NCBI GenBank assembly: GCA_028868825.1
Contig: JAGWTU010000001.1
Location: 62,001-126,000 of the forward strand
DNA from: Burkholderiales bacterium
GTDB taxonomy: Bacteria > Pseudomonadota > Gammaproteobacteria > Burkholderiales > Burkholderiaceae_C
Length of the DNA: 64,000 nucleotides
Direction of reading: 5' to 3'
Positions 44,909 through 55,054 of this stretch are shown piece after piece (within the stretch, counting starts at the first letter, position 1; each line of letters starts with the position of its first letter). A program made the position numbers and the translations under genes. The notes under the pieces are model-generated. The model was not told the origin of the DNA. It saw only the letters and a list, made by a program, of their open reading frames with translations, and made no database searches.

Positions 44909-46377
44909 GGCAGTGCCAGCATCAGCCAGCCCTCCGACGCGAGCGGCGCGCCGGCGACGGCGCCGAGTTCAAGCCGCCACAGCGCCGCGCGGCCGCCCGC
45001 GCGCAACGACGCCAGGCGCAGCGCGGCCGCGTCGGCGGCAGCTACTGCATCCGGCCGCGGCGCCAGCGTCACCGCCGCGCCGGGGCCCAGCGCCGGCAGC
45101 GCGGCGACGCCGCCCAGCGCCAACAGCCACCCCGCCGGCCAGGCCTGGGGCCCTGCGTTGCGCACCTCGATCGAGGTGTCGCCCCGAGGGACCAGCGCGG
45201 CCTGGCGCGCGACCGGAAAACTGCCCGCGTAGCAAAGCCAGGTCTGGCCGAAGAGCCGCGTCTCGAACTCGACAGCCCGAGCCAGGGCGCGCGCCACGTC
45301 GTAGTCGAGCCGCAGCGGCTGCGCATCGTCGCAGGGCCGGACCTGGCGCGCGAGCTGGGCCGGGAGTTCGACCCGCGCGACGCCGCGACCGGCGCCGCTC
45401 ACGCGTTGCCAGGCCTGGTAGCGCGCGACGGCGGTGCCGCTGTCGGCCTCGCTCCAGATCAGCAACCGCGGCTGGGGCCGCAGCAGCCAAGGCAGCCCCA
45501 GCGCCAGCGCCGCCGCCACCAGCGGCGCGGCGAGCAGCATCGGCAGCGAGCGGCCGTGCAGCAGCGCCAGCGCGCCGAGCGCGAAATACACGAGCAGCGC
45601 CAGCGCCAGCCGGTTCCACAGCGTCAGGTCGTGGCCGGCCAGCGCGCCGATCGCACCCGTCGTCAGCGGCGCGGGCAGGCTGGCCTGCAACGACGCCGCG
45701 AGCGCCTGCGCCGCCTCGGCCGGTGTCGCCGCGCCGAGCAGCGCGCGCGAGCCGCAGCCGCCGGCGCCTTCGAGCAGCCGCGACACGCGCCGATCGGCAC
45801 CGACGACGACGATGCGGCCGCAGGCGCCGGCAGCGGCCACCAGCGCGGCGAGCTGCTGGCGGTCGAGCGCGGCCAGCGTCGCCGCGTCGACGATCAGCGC
45901 GTCGATCGCCGCATAGGCCGCGGCATGGCGCGGCAGATCGTCGGCGCCCACCGCGATGGCGTGGAAGCCCTCGACCTCGACCGTGGCGCCGGCGGCCAGC
46001 GCGACGGCGAGCAGCGGTGATTCGGACGGCGCGATCGCCAGCTCACGCCGCAACGTCGGTGCAGCCGCCATCGTCGCAACGACGCCGATGCGGTCGGCCA
46101 CCGGCACCGGCAATTGCAGCCGCGTGCCGCGGCCTGGTCCGAGGTCGACCTCGGCGTGCACGCGGCGCGTGGCCGACTCGAGCTCCAGCGTCGCGTGCGC
46201 CGGCGCCGGCGTGGCGGCGATGCGCAGGTCGATCTCGGTCTCGGTGCCGGGCCGCGCCCAGCCTTTCCAGGCCGCTGCCGCCGAGAGGTCGAGCGGCGGC
46301 GCCGCAGCGGCCGATGTCCAGGCGGCGCCGGCCAGCAAACAGGCCAGCAGGCGCGCGGCGAGGACCCGCGGTTTCAT
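44905..46377 (-). CDS. Secreted or membrane-anchored envelope protein
   Basis: A 490-residue protein with an N-terminal signal peptide (RVLAARLLACLLAGAAWTSAAAA). An immunoglobulin-like region follows to about 130, and a Rossmann-like region at about 140-245 (FHAIAVGADDLPRH, DALIVDAATLAALD, GRIVVVGADRRVSRLL) resembles the GATase-like part of DUF4350-type proteins. Two transmembrane helices lie at 275-315. A C-terminal beta-rich domain ends SEGWLMLALP. No catalytic residues were found. Both ends overlap neighbours by four bases. Confidence 0.75.
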   Translation of the reverse strand: MKPRVLAARLLACLLAGAAWTSAAAAPPLDLSAAAAWKGWARPGTETEIDLRIAATPAPAHATLELESATRRVHAEVDLGPGRGTRLQLPVPVADRIGVVATMAAAPTLRRELAIAPSESPLLAVALAAGATVEVEGFHAIAVGADDLPRHAAAYAAIDALIVDAATLAALDRQQLAALVAAAGACGRIVVVGADRRVSRLLEGAGGCGSRALLGAATPAEAAQALAASLQASLPAPLTTGAIGALAGHDLTLWNRLALALLVYFALGALALLHGRSLPMLLAAPLVAAALALGLPWLLRPQPRLLIWSEADSGTAVARYQAWQRVSGAGRGVARVELPAQLARQVRPCDDAQPLRLDYDVARALARAVEFETRLFGQTWLCYAGSFPVARQAALVPRGDTSIEVRNAGPQAWPAGWLLALGGVAALPALGPGAAVTLAPRPDAVAAADAAALRLASLRAGGRAALWRLELGAVAGAPLASEGWLMLALP

Positions 46378-47090
46378 GAGGGACGCGGCGTCGCCAGCCG
46401 CCGGGCCGCCCCCGAAAACGCCCACGCCAAGGCCGCCAGCAGCGCCGCCAGCGCCATCGCGTAGCCCGCGGCCACGGCGCCGGGGTCGGGCGGCGGCACC
46501 TGCAGGCCCGCCAGGTTGGCATGCTGGTAGAACCAGGCGTTGTGCAGCCAGTCGTCGCCGCAGGCCAGCGCGAGATGGCTCAGCGGGCTGGCCGCGGCGA
46601 CGGCGCCGACGATCCAGGGCCGGCGCCCCGACGCGAGCTCGGCGGCCGGCCCCAGCCACAGCGGCAGCGCGCCCAGCAGCGCCAGCGCGATGACGGCGCC
46701 GCGTGCGGCAGCCTCGGTCTCGCGGCACAGCGTCTCCAGCAGCGCCAACGCCGCATGGGTCGTGGCGACGACGAGCGCCAGCATCGCGCAGGCTGCCGCG
46801 ATGCGCGACGCCGGCTGGCCCGCGGCGCCCATGGCCCCTGTCGCAGCCATCGCGCGCAGCACGATGGCCGCCGCCGCGGCGGCGGCCAGCGACCAGCCGG
46901 CGATGCGCCCCACCGTGGTCCGCAGCGTCGCGCCCCGGCCGGGCCAGGCCAGCGGCGCCAGCAGCGCGCAGGCCGCGGTGACGGTCAGCCGCTGCGCCGC
47001 CGGCGCCGCGCCGGCGCTGCCGAATGCGCCGGACGCGCCCGCCGCGAGCGCCAGCGCCGCCAGCAGCAGGGCCCAGCGCGCGCCGATCAC
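46374..47090 (-). CDS. Polytopic membrane protein
   Basis: A 238-residue protein with about six transmembrane helices, starting with GARWALLLAALALAAGASG. Other features are the hydrophilic loop CGDDWLHNAWFYQHANLAGLQVPPPDPGAVAAGYAM before the last helix, and the helix-flanking ETLCRETEAAARG. The GTG at 47090 overlaps the YdjY-like stop. The layout could be that of an ABC-2-type permease fragment, but no ATPase is encoded nearby. No family assigned. Confidence 0.72.
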   Translation of the reverse strand: MIGARWALLLAALALAAGASGAFGSAGAAPAAQRLTVTAACALLAPLAWPGRGATLRTTVGRIAGWSLAAAAAAAIVLRAMAATGAMGAAGQPASRIAAACAMLALVVATTHAALALLETLCRETEAAARGAVIALALLGALPLWLGPAAELASGRRPWIVGAVAAASPLSHLALACGDDWLHNAWFYQHANLAGLQVPPPDPGAVAAGYAMALAALLAALAWAFSGAARRLATPRPS

Positions 47091-47821
47091 CGGCCGACGT
47101 TCGCCGCGTCGATGATCAACTCGACGGGCGAGCCCACCGGCGGCAGCATCGCGTTGCCCCGCACCGAACCGTAGGCGCCGATGCCCACGCCCTGCTCGGT
47201 CTCGATCACCGTGTTGCCGTCGTGCACGACGCCGATCAGCGTGCCCGTGCGGTCGGCGGCAAACGAGCCGTCGCCCGGCGACAGGAACGAGCCGGTGTAG
47301 ACCCAGACGACGGATTCGGGCTGCACGCCCGAGTCCGGGTTCAGCAGCGCCTGCGCCGCCGGTACCTCGCGACGCCGGCCACCGTCGGTCCAGGCAATCG
47401 AGATCGCCAGATGCGGTCCGACGACCTTGTGGCGGTCGAACTGGTGCAGCGGCGGCTGCGCGGGATCGCGCTCGAGCCCGATCAGGATGCAGGCGAGATT
47501 GAGTTCGCTGCCGCTGGCGTCGAGCTCGAGCATCGATTCGTACTGCTTCATGCCGTCGCGGCTCGTCGCCAGGTATTCCAGCGGCTGGCCCAGCACATGG
47601 ACCCGACCCGGCACGGTGATCGTGCGGGCCGCCTTGTCGACGACGATGCGATGGATCTGATAGCGGTTGTTGCCGAGCGATTTCAGCGCGCCGATGGGCG
47701 CCGCGGCCGCTGCCGACGCGGCCTGCGGCGCCGCGACCGGCACCTGCGCCGGCGCCGCCAGCGCCCACAGCAGCGCGAGCGCCGGACCCAAGGCCTGCAG
47801 CGTTCGAAGATGCTGCGTCAT
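47087..47821 (-). CDS. YdjY-like secreted protein
   Basis: A 244-residue protein with a signal peptide (LQALGPALALLWALAAPAQ) and an Ala-rich linker to residue 42. The mature domain shows YQIHRIVVDKAARTITVPGRVHVLGQPLEYLATSRDGMKQYESMLELDASGSELNLACILIGLE, which matches the YdjY domain; a second half contains VVWVYTGSFLSPGDG and GTLIGVVHDGNTVIET. YdjY-domain proteins occur in periplasmic electron-transfer settings; the function is not known. It overlaps the methyltransferase gene (ATGA). Confidence 0.82.
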   Translation of the reverse strand: MTQHLRTLQALGPALALLWALAAPAQVPVAAPQAASAAAAAPIGALKSLGNNRYQIHRIVVDKAARTITVPGRVHVLGQPLEYLATSRDGMKQYESMLELDASGSELNLACILIGLERDPAQPPLHQFDRHKVVGPHLAISIAWTDGGRRREVPAAQALLNPDSGVQPESVVWVYTGSFLSPGDGSFAADRTGTLIGVVHDGNTVIETEQGVGIGAYGSVRGNAMLPPVGSPVELIIDAANVGR

Positions 47822-48819
47822 GCCTTGACCCCGGTCACGACCCGATGCGGCATCGGCGGCGGCAGCGCCGTCGTGCGCAGCGTGTCGAAGCCGGCCTCGG
47901 CCATCCAGCGCTGGATGTCGCTGTCGGCGTGGACGCCGCCGTCGGGCGCGGTGAGCATCATGTTGAGGCCGAACATCGCCGCGAAGGCCGGGCTGGCGCC
48001 GCCCGCATCGGTGAAGACGTCGGCGATGACGAGCTGTCCGCCGCGGTCCAGGCAGGCCGCGGCGCGGGCGATCAGCGAGCGGCAGGCGGCCGGCGTCTCG
48101 CGGTGGAACATCCCCGACATCAGCACCACGTCCTTGCCGCTGCCGAAATCGGCGCTGTGGTAGTCGCCGTCGCGCAGCGTGACGCGCTCGCTGGCGCCGG
48201 CGCCGGCGACGAGTTCGCGCGCCACCGCGGCCACGCCCGGGAGTTCGAGGACCTCGGAGTGCAGGCCGGGGAAGCGCGCCGTCAGCAGCACCGAATAGGT
48301 CCCGGGTCCGCCGCCGACATCGAGCATCGAGCGCCGCCCCGCGAGGTCGACGCAGCCGACGAGCGCGCGCGCCACGCCCAGCGCGCGCTCGTGCATTGCC
48401 ATCACGAAGGTGCGCGTGCGCTGCGCATCGTCGCCGAGGTAGGACTGCGCGGGCAGGGCGGGCTGGCCGCTGCGCAGCGCGTCCTCGAGCCGGCCCCAGG
48501 TCGCGTAGAGCTGGTCGCTGTAGCCGATCGCGTTGCCCATGTAGGCCGGGCTGCGCGAGACGAGGAAGGTCGTCGCCGTCGGCGTGTTCGCGTAGCGGCC
48601 GTCGGCGCCGGCGGCGATGAAGCCGAGCGCGGCGCAGCCGCGCAGCAGCAACTCGGTGCTGCGCGCGTCGAGGCCCTGCGCCGCGGCGACCTCGGCGGCA
48701 CCGAGCGGGCCGTCGGCCAGCGTGTCGAAGATGCGCAGCCGGTTCGCCGTCAGCAGCGTCTGGCTCTCCCAGTAGGCCGTGCTCAGGCGGACGATCGACG
48801 AAGGATCGGGCGCGCTCAT
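47818..48819 (-). CDS. SAM-dependent O-methyltransferase-like protein
   Basis: A 333-residue methyltransferase. A winged-helix dimerisation domain covers 1-110 (LSTAYWESQTLLTANRLRIFDTLADGPLGAAEVAAAQGLD). The Rossmann domain has the SAM motif LDVGGGPGTYSVLLTARFP and an acidic residue at the end of the next strand (EVLELPGV), then DGDYHSADFG. This is the plant-type/hydroxyneurosporene O-methyltransferase fold. The HxxD catalytic base of O-methyltransferases is not evident; HRETPA lies at the equivalent point, so the acceptor is uncertain. It is coupled by ATGA to the radical SAM gene. Confidence 0.88.
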   Translation of the reverse strand: MSAPDPSSIVRLSTAYWESQTLLTANRLRIFDTLADGPLGAAEVAAAQGLDARSTELLLRGCAALGFIAAGADGRYANTPTATTFLVSRSPAYMGNAIGYSDQLYATWGRLEDALRSGQPALPAQSYLGDDAQRTRTFVMAMHERALGVARALVGCVDLAGRRSMLDVGGGPGTYSVLLTARFPGLHSEVLELPGVAAVARELVAGAGASERVTLRDGDYHSADFGSGKDVVLMSGMFHRETPAACRSLIARAAACLDRGGQLVIADVFTDAGGASPAFAAMFGLNMMLTAPDGGVHADSDIQRWMAEAGFDTLRTTALPPPMPHRVVTGVKA

Positions 48820-50051
48820 GCCATGACTTCCTCGACCCGCTCGAGGTCGCATTCGAGCTGCATGTAGGCGCAGCGGTGGCACATGAATCCCTCGGAGATC
48901 GTCAGCGCGTGGCGACGGCGGATGTCGCGGCAGCCGAAGACCAGGGTCTCGAAATAGCTCAGGATGCGGGCATGGAAGTCGGGACGCTGGCGCCCGCCGA
49001 CCGGCCAGACGAGCGAGTAGACCGGGATGATGCCGCGTCGGCACAGGTCCTCGGCACCGGCCAGCGCGCGCCGCGAGGCGTCCTCCCATTCGAGGCCATG
49101 CTCGGGTTCCAGCTCGATGCCGGCGACCATCGCCGTGTAGACATGGCCGCGGCCCCACAGCCGCACCGCCGTCTCCAGCGACTCGATCCATCGCGCGTAG
49201 CCGACATAGCGGTTCTTGCCCGGGCAGATCTTCGCGAACAGCTCGGCGTCGCCCTGCTCGAGGTTGAAGCAGACATGCTGCACGAGCTGCTCGGCGTGGA
49301 AGCGCTCGAGCAGGTCGTCGGGGATCGCCCCCGAGCCGAGGGCCACCGGGATGCGGCGGTGGTTGATCTGCTTGACATAGCGCGCCAGCTGCAGGAAGCG
49401 TTCGCCCTCCTTGCGCGCGTCGGTCAGCGAGCCGCCGACGAGGTAGACGTGGCGGATCTCGGTCTGCGAGCACACGGCCTCGAAGGCCTGCGCCATGCGG
49501 TCCAGCGTCGGCTGCGGGATCTCGACCTGGCCGGTCTTCTGCCCCAGGTGCAGCGTGCGCTCGTCGGGCGCGCCATAGGCGCAGAAGCCGCAACGCATCG
49601 AGACGCCGTCGTGCTTGTGCAGGAAATACTCGCAGCCCGGCGCGACGTTGATGACGAGCATGTCGCCATGCGTCGTCACGCCGGCCTGCGCATAGGGCAG
49701 GCCGTCGTCGGTCTTCTGCGTCAGCCAGGGGCGCAGCGGCTCGAACTCGATCGCCTCGCGCCGGCCGCTGCGATCGTCGATCAGGGCGTAGCCGCGCTCG
49801 GCGTCGCCTTCGACATGCCAGGGCGAATCGCCGTCGCCGAGGATGCGGATCTCGGTGCCGTCGGCGGTGTTGATGAGGTAGGGGATGGTGGCGATGCCGC
49901 GGCCTGTCGGGTCGGCTTCGCCCGGCTTGAAGCGGTAGGGGTAGTAGTTGGGCATCGAATGCGCGGCGGCCCTGCCCAGCGCCGCCGTGTAGCGGATGCC
50001 CTCGCACATCACCTGCAGCTTGAGTGCCGGCGAGCCGGTCAGCGTGGTCAT
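48816..50051 (-). CDS. Radical SAM protein with CX13CX2C motif
   Basis: A 411-residue protein and first gene of the eleven-gene operon. An N-terminal domain of about 130 residues precedes the iron-sulfur motif CEYFLHKHDGVSMRCGFC (C140, C154, C157), an unusually wide CX13CX2C instead of the standard CX3CX2C. The barrel continues with IRHVYLVGGSLTDARKEGERF, VALGSGAIPDDLLERF and VCFNLEQGDAELFAKICPGK. Near the C terminus FMCHRCAYMQLECD offers three more cysteines that could hold an auxiliary cluster. The start at 50051 is preceded by AAGGGAAA. The substrate is unknown; the coupled methyltransferase suggests a small molecule or peptide product. Confidence 0.85.
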   Translation of the reverse strand: MTTLTGSPALKLQVMCEGIRYTAALGRAAAHSMPNYYPYRFKPGEADPTGRGIATIPYLINTADGTEIRILGDGDSPWHVEGDAERGYALIDDRSGRREAIEFEPLRPWLTQKTDDGLPYAQAGVTTHGDMLVINVAPGCEYFLHKHDGVSMRCGFCAYGAPDERTLHLGQKTGQVEIPQPTLDRMAQAFEAVCSQTEIRHVYLVGGSLTDARKEGERFLQLARYVKQINHRRIPVALGSGAIPDDLLERFHAEQLVQHVCFNLEQGDAELFAKICPGKNRYVGYARWIESLETAVRLWGRGHVYTAMVAGIELEPEHGLEWEDASRRALAGAEDLCRRGIIPVYSLVWPVGGRQRPDFHARILSYFETLVFGCRDIRRRHALTISEGFMCHRCAYMQLECDLERVEEVMA

Positions 50052-50198
50052 CTCGGCTTTCCCTTTCGAAGGATGAATGGCGGATTCGGCTTCGATGATG
50101 CCATGCGACTTGCATTGCGTTGCATCCTGCATTCGTGCGGTTGTCGCACCTGCGGCAGGTAATGCGTTTATGCTCGAAAGCTCCATTGCGAGGATGCC

Positions 50199-50468
50199 AT
50201 GCTGTTCCTGCTGACCAATCGGATGCGCCCCGGTTTGAGTGCTGCGCAATTCGGCGAACTGGCCGAACTGGCGAAGTCGTTTTACGCGTCCATGCCCAGC
50301 GACGTGGCCATCCGCGGCGAATGGGCCGCGCTCGACGGCTCGCACAATTACTCGCTGCTCGAGGCCCCGGACCTCGAAACCGTGCAGCGCATCCAGGCAC
50401 CCTTCGGACCTTACACCGAGTCCGTCGTCGTGCCCGTCGCCGCTATCCAGGGCTGGACGGCCAGCTGA
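50199..50468 (+). CDS. Small DUF3303-like protein
   Basis: An 89-residue protein of ferredoxin-like fold type: MLFLLTNRMRPGLSAAQFGELAELAKSFYA, then RGEWAALDGSHNYSLLEAPDLETVQRIQAPFGPYTESVVVPV. The pattern fits DUF3303-type proteins, whose function is unknown. The start at 50199 follows GCGAGGATGCC. It is divergent from the radical SAM gene, 147 bases away, and stands alone. Confidence 0.75.
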   Translation: MLFLLTNRMRPGLSAAQFGELAELAKSFYASMPSDVAIRGEWAALDGSHNYSLLEAPDLETVQRIQAPFGPYTESVVVPVAAIQGWTAS

Positions 50469-50890
50469 GTCTTGGGTTGAAGGGCCAGTCGCGACCAGAC
50501 TAACGTCCTAGTTGCGCGGTAAAACCCAAGCGAGGGTATCACATGTCGAAGTGTAAAGCTATCCCTAGGATAGTTGACTTCCAGCTGAACATGTGACGCG
50601 TTCTGTCGATTTTTCTTACAAGCCTTCCGGCCGGGCCGGCGTCGCCCGATCTAACACCTTGTTTCTCAAGTGGATTCAGTTCCCGGCACGCGATTTGCTC
50701 GAAGGCACTACGAGGCATTTGAGTGCCGATTGAACGTGTCTGGCGATGCGCCCACAACGGGTTGCAACCGGCATGAGCGGTCGAATTCGGGTGTCGGGCG
50801 AATTGTGGTGTTTTGCAGCGTGGGACTCGTCAGGTAGTGATTTCCGGTCGGGAATCGCAGAGTCCAGGTTCAGCAACCGGAGGGACCGTT
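50469..50890 (+). other. Long upstream region of the dockerin-like gene
   Basis: These 422 bases hold no gene. They are less GC-rich than the genes around them and carry a near-palindrome CTATCCCTAGGATAG at about 50562-50576 and a GC-rich hairpin (GGCCGGGCCGGC) near 50630. A candidate sigma-54 promoter lies at 50684-50699, and the stretch upstream of it is where an enhancer-binding protein would act. Confidence 0.5.
50684..50699 (+). promoter_or_regulatory. Candidate sigma-54 promoter
   Basis: The sequence CGGCACGCGATTTGCT has GG at 50685-50686 and GC at 50697-50698 with exactly ten bases between, and matches the consensus TGGCACG-N4-TTGCW except for the first base. Transcription would start near 50711, leaving a 180-base leader before the ATG at 50891. 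Sigma-54 with the PrsK/PrsR regulators controls PEP-CTERM genes in other bacteria, so the context fits. Confidence 0.65.
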
Positions 50891-52468
50891 ATGTTGAATA
50901 TTTTGCGTGCCAAGAGGCGAATTCTCCTTGGCGCTTTCGTCGGATCGGCATTGGGCGCGGTCGCCGGGATGGCGCAGGCGCTGACGCCGTTCCAGATGGA
51001 CGTGACCACGGCGATCAACAACGGCCTGGCCTATATGGAGACCACCGGCGCCTTCAGCAATCCGTCGTCGCTGGGCTGGACGGGTGCCTCCGGGCTGGCC
51101 ATGGAGGCGCTGCTCGAGAAGCGCGCCAGCGGCAACCCGTCGGACCCGCCGCAGGGCTACGCCGGCGCCAACGCCACCGAGCAGGGCTATCTGCGCACGG
51201 CGGCGACGTACATCATCAACACCGGCGTCGCCGGTGGCGGGCGCGGCTTCTACTCGTACACCGACGGCTCCTGGCTGTTCGCGCTGTCGAGCTATGCGCT
51301 GTCGGGCGGTCCCGACAAGAGCGGCCTGGGCGGCGCGGCGAACACGACGATCAAGGCCGCGATCGACGGCATGGTCAACCGCATCGTCGCGAACCAGAAT
51401 GTCAATGGCTACTGGTGCTACAGCAACGGCGGCTGCGACGATTCGTCGACGACCCAGTTCGCCGCCGCGGGCCTGTACGCCGCGTCGATCTTCTACCAGT
51501 CGAACAAGACCGGCGACGGCGGCGTGCCGTTCGCCGACGCGGCGCAACTCGCCAAGGTCAACACGGCGCTGCAGAACGTGCGCAACGCCTACGCGACCTA
51601 CGCGACCCAGGGTTCCGACAATTCCAGCGGCTGCAACGTGCTGGGCGGGACGCCGATCCCGGGTTCGAACCCGCCGGCGAACTACCCGAACGGCACGCTG
51701 AGCGCGACCGAACATGGCCACGGCTACCACGAGCACGACAGCTTCTACTACCCGTCGCTGCCGCAGACCGCGTCGGGCATCTACGTCCAGCTGTTCGGCG
51801 GCGCGACCGTCAACACGCCGATGGTCCAGAGCTACATGGAATGGGTCCGGGACCACTACCGCTGGGACAACCTCGGCGCGTTCAGCCCCTGGGGCAACAA
51901 CACCTACGGCTACTACCTGTGGAGCTCGTTCAAGGCGATGGAGCTGATCCGCCAGTCGGCCGTGCCCGTGAACGCCGGCAACATCGGCCCGAACGACCTC
52001 GGCACCCTGCCCGCAGCCAGCGCGCCGGCCTGCCAGTACCGCGAAGTCAACAAGAACCCGGCGGCGTATGCGCAGGTGCCGCTGTTCGGTGCCGGCGGCG
52101 TCGGGACCTATGCCGCCGAGACGGCGGGCCAGTACTTCGACTACGCGCACCAGATCCTGACGATGCAATGCGCGAACGGCTCGTTCACCTGCGGCACCTA
52201 CCCGGGCAGCTGGGGTGATGCGTACAACAGCTCGCACAACGCCTACTCGCTGCTCGTGCTGCAGCGCGCCACCGGTGTCGTGACGCAGGTCTGCGATGTC
52301 AACGGTGATGGCGAAATCGACAAGTCCGACATCACTCTGATCATGAAGTCGATCGGCGCCCATGTCGGACCGACTGATGTGCGCAACCCCACCCGCACCG
52401 GCATCGTCAGCATCACCGACGCGCGGCAATGCACCGTGGCCTGCACACACGCTCTGTGTGTGCATTGA
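50891..52468 (+). CDS. Secreted alpha-toroid-like protein with C-terminal dockerin-like repeat
   Basis: A 525-residue protein, start at 50891 with GGAGG seven bases upstream. A signal peptide ends near AQA at 29. The body is a repeated helical protein with terpene-cyclase/prenyltransferase toroid character (NGLAYM, SWLFALSSYALSG, GYWCYSN, DSSTTQFAAAGLYAA, YYLWSSFKAMELIRQ). The C terminus, from residue 468, has a dockerin-type calcium loop DVNGDGEIDKSDITLIMKSIG, then a degenerate second repeat (NPTRTGIVSITDARQC) and a Cys-rich end. No catalytic acid motif of cyclases was seen. It is followed 37 bases later by a cohesin-like PEP-CTERM gene. Confidence 0.82.
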   Translation: MLNILRAKRRILLGAFVGSALGAVAGMAQALTPFQMDVTTAINNGLAYMETTGAFSNPSSLGWTGASGLAMEALLEKRASGNPSDPPQGYAGANATEQGYLRTAATYIINTGVAGGGRGFYSYTDGSWLFALSSYALSGGPDKSGLGGAANTTIKAAIDGMVNRIVANQNVNGYWCYSNGGCDDSSTTQFAAAGLYAASIFYQSNKTGDGGVPFADAAQLAKVNTALQNVRNAYATYATQGSDNSSGCNVLGGTPIPGSNPPANYPNGTLSATEHGHGYHEHDSFYYPSLPQTASGIYVQLFGGATVNTPMVQSYMEWVRDHYRWDNLGAFSPWGNNTYGYYLWSSFKAMELIRQSAVPVNAGNIGPNDLGTLPAASAPACQYREVNKNPAAYAQVPLFGAGGVGTYAAETAGQYFDYAHQILTMQCANGSFTCGTYPGSWGDAYNSSHNAYSLLVLQRATGVVTQVCDVNGDGEIDKSDITLIMKSIGAHVGPTDVRNPTRTGIVSITDARQCTVACTHALCVH

Positions 52469-52504
52469 AGACCGCAGCCAGCTGATATTTGAAGGAGTAT
52501 TGAA

Positions 52505-53215
52505 ATGAAACTTACCCATCTTGCAGCTGCCTTCGCACTGGTTCTGCCCGTCCTGGCGATGGCCGATCCGGTGGTCTCGGTCAACCCCGCCAGCCAGGGG
52601 GCGACGGCCGGCGGCACCGTGACAGTCACGGTGGCGATCGCCGGCATGAAGAATGTCATGGACCCTGCAAACGTGCAGCAGATCCTGTCGGCCTTCGACC
52701 TCGATCTGACGTTCGACAGCACGCTGCTGACGCTGAACAGCGCCAGCTTCCTCGCGGGCGGCATCATGAGTGCGGTCTCCGGTGATACCTGTGACGGCAC
52801 CGGAAACTGCATCTTCTCCGCTGGAGCCACGGGCGGTGACATCAGCGCCACGCTCCTAAGCTTGGAGAGCGACGCCACGCTGCAGGGCATGCAGGCGGGT
52901 CTGGACGCCTACGACCTGTTCTCGCTGACGTTCGGCGTCAACGGCGGTGACGCCAATACCGCGACGCAGATCGGCTGGACGAGCGTCGCTGGCGTTTCGC
53001 CGATCCTCGACGGTTCTTCACCCGGCGGCGTCACCTCGACGCTGGCCAACGTGAAGTACAACGGCGCCTGCATCGACATCGGCAACACCGGCCTGTGCGG
53101 CGGCGGAACCCCGCCCGGCGTGCCGGAGCCTGCGTCCTACGCCCTGGTGCTGCTAGCCTTGGGCGGTGCGGGCTTCGTCAGCCGCCGCCGGGCCCAGGCC
53201 TCGCGCTTGGTCTGA
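52505..53215 (+). CDS. PEP-CTERM protein with a cohesin-like domain
   Basis: A 236-residue exported protein with a strong AAGGAG site. A signal peptide covers about 1-20. Residues 22-180 form a beta-rich domain of cohesin type: VSVNPASQGATAGGTVTVTVAI, then LSAFDLDLTFDSTLLTLNSASF, and YDLFSLTFGVNGG. The C terminus is a PEP-CTERM sorting signal: VPEPAS near 207, a hydrophobic helix, then SRRRAQ. Such signals are cut by an exosortase, none of which is encoded in this window. The dockerin-like protein upstream is its likely partner. Confidence 0.87.
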   Translation: MKLTHLAAAFALVLPVLAMADPVVSVNPASQGATAGGTVTVTVAIAGMKNVMDPANVQQILSAFDLDLTFDSTLLTLNSASFLAGGIMSAVSGDTCDGTGNCIFSAGATGGDISATLLSLESDATLQGMQAGLDAYDLFSLTFGVNGGDANTATQIGWTSVAGVSPILDGSSPGGVTSTLANVKYNGACIDIGNTGLCGGGTPPGVPEPASYALVLLALGGAGFVSRRRAQASRLV

Positions 53216-53239
53216 ACGGGAGTTTCCCGACGCAGATGG

Positions 53240-53265
53240 AAGGCCGGCTTGCGCCGGCCTTTTTC
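53240..53265 (+). terminator. Intrinsic terminator after the PEP-CTERM gene
   Basis: A perfect 9-bp stem AAGGCCGGC/GCCGGCCTT with a four-base loop is followed by a run of T. It ends the dockerin/PEP-CTERM unit and may also serve panC on the other strand. Confidence 0.92.
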
Positions 53266-53301
53266 GTTGGTTCTACGCCGCGCCGGTCGCAGCAACCGCC
53301 G

Positions 53302-54962
<1,661 letters not shown>

Positions 54963-55054
54963 CGCCGGGACCCCCGCGTCAGCCGGCGGCGATTATGGTG
55001 CAATGCCGCTTCGATGCGCTTGCGCGTCACCGCCTCGACCCGACGACCGACGAC

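Noticed and set aside
44905..47090. ABC transporter permease assignment for the membrane genes of the vWA operon
   Set aside because: No ATPase with Walker and signature motifs of an ABC transporter is encoded nearby, and the helices carry no diagnostic motif.
50566..50577. Twelve bases AGGATAGTTGAC identical to part of the 50-bp palindromic insert at 4614-4663
   Set aside because: A match of this length is expected by chance at roughly this frequency in 64 kb, and neither the palindrome nor an 8-bp duplication is present.
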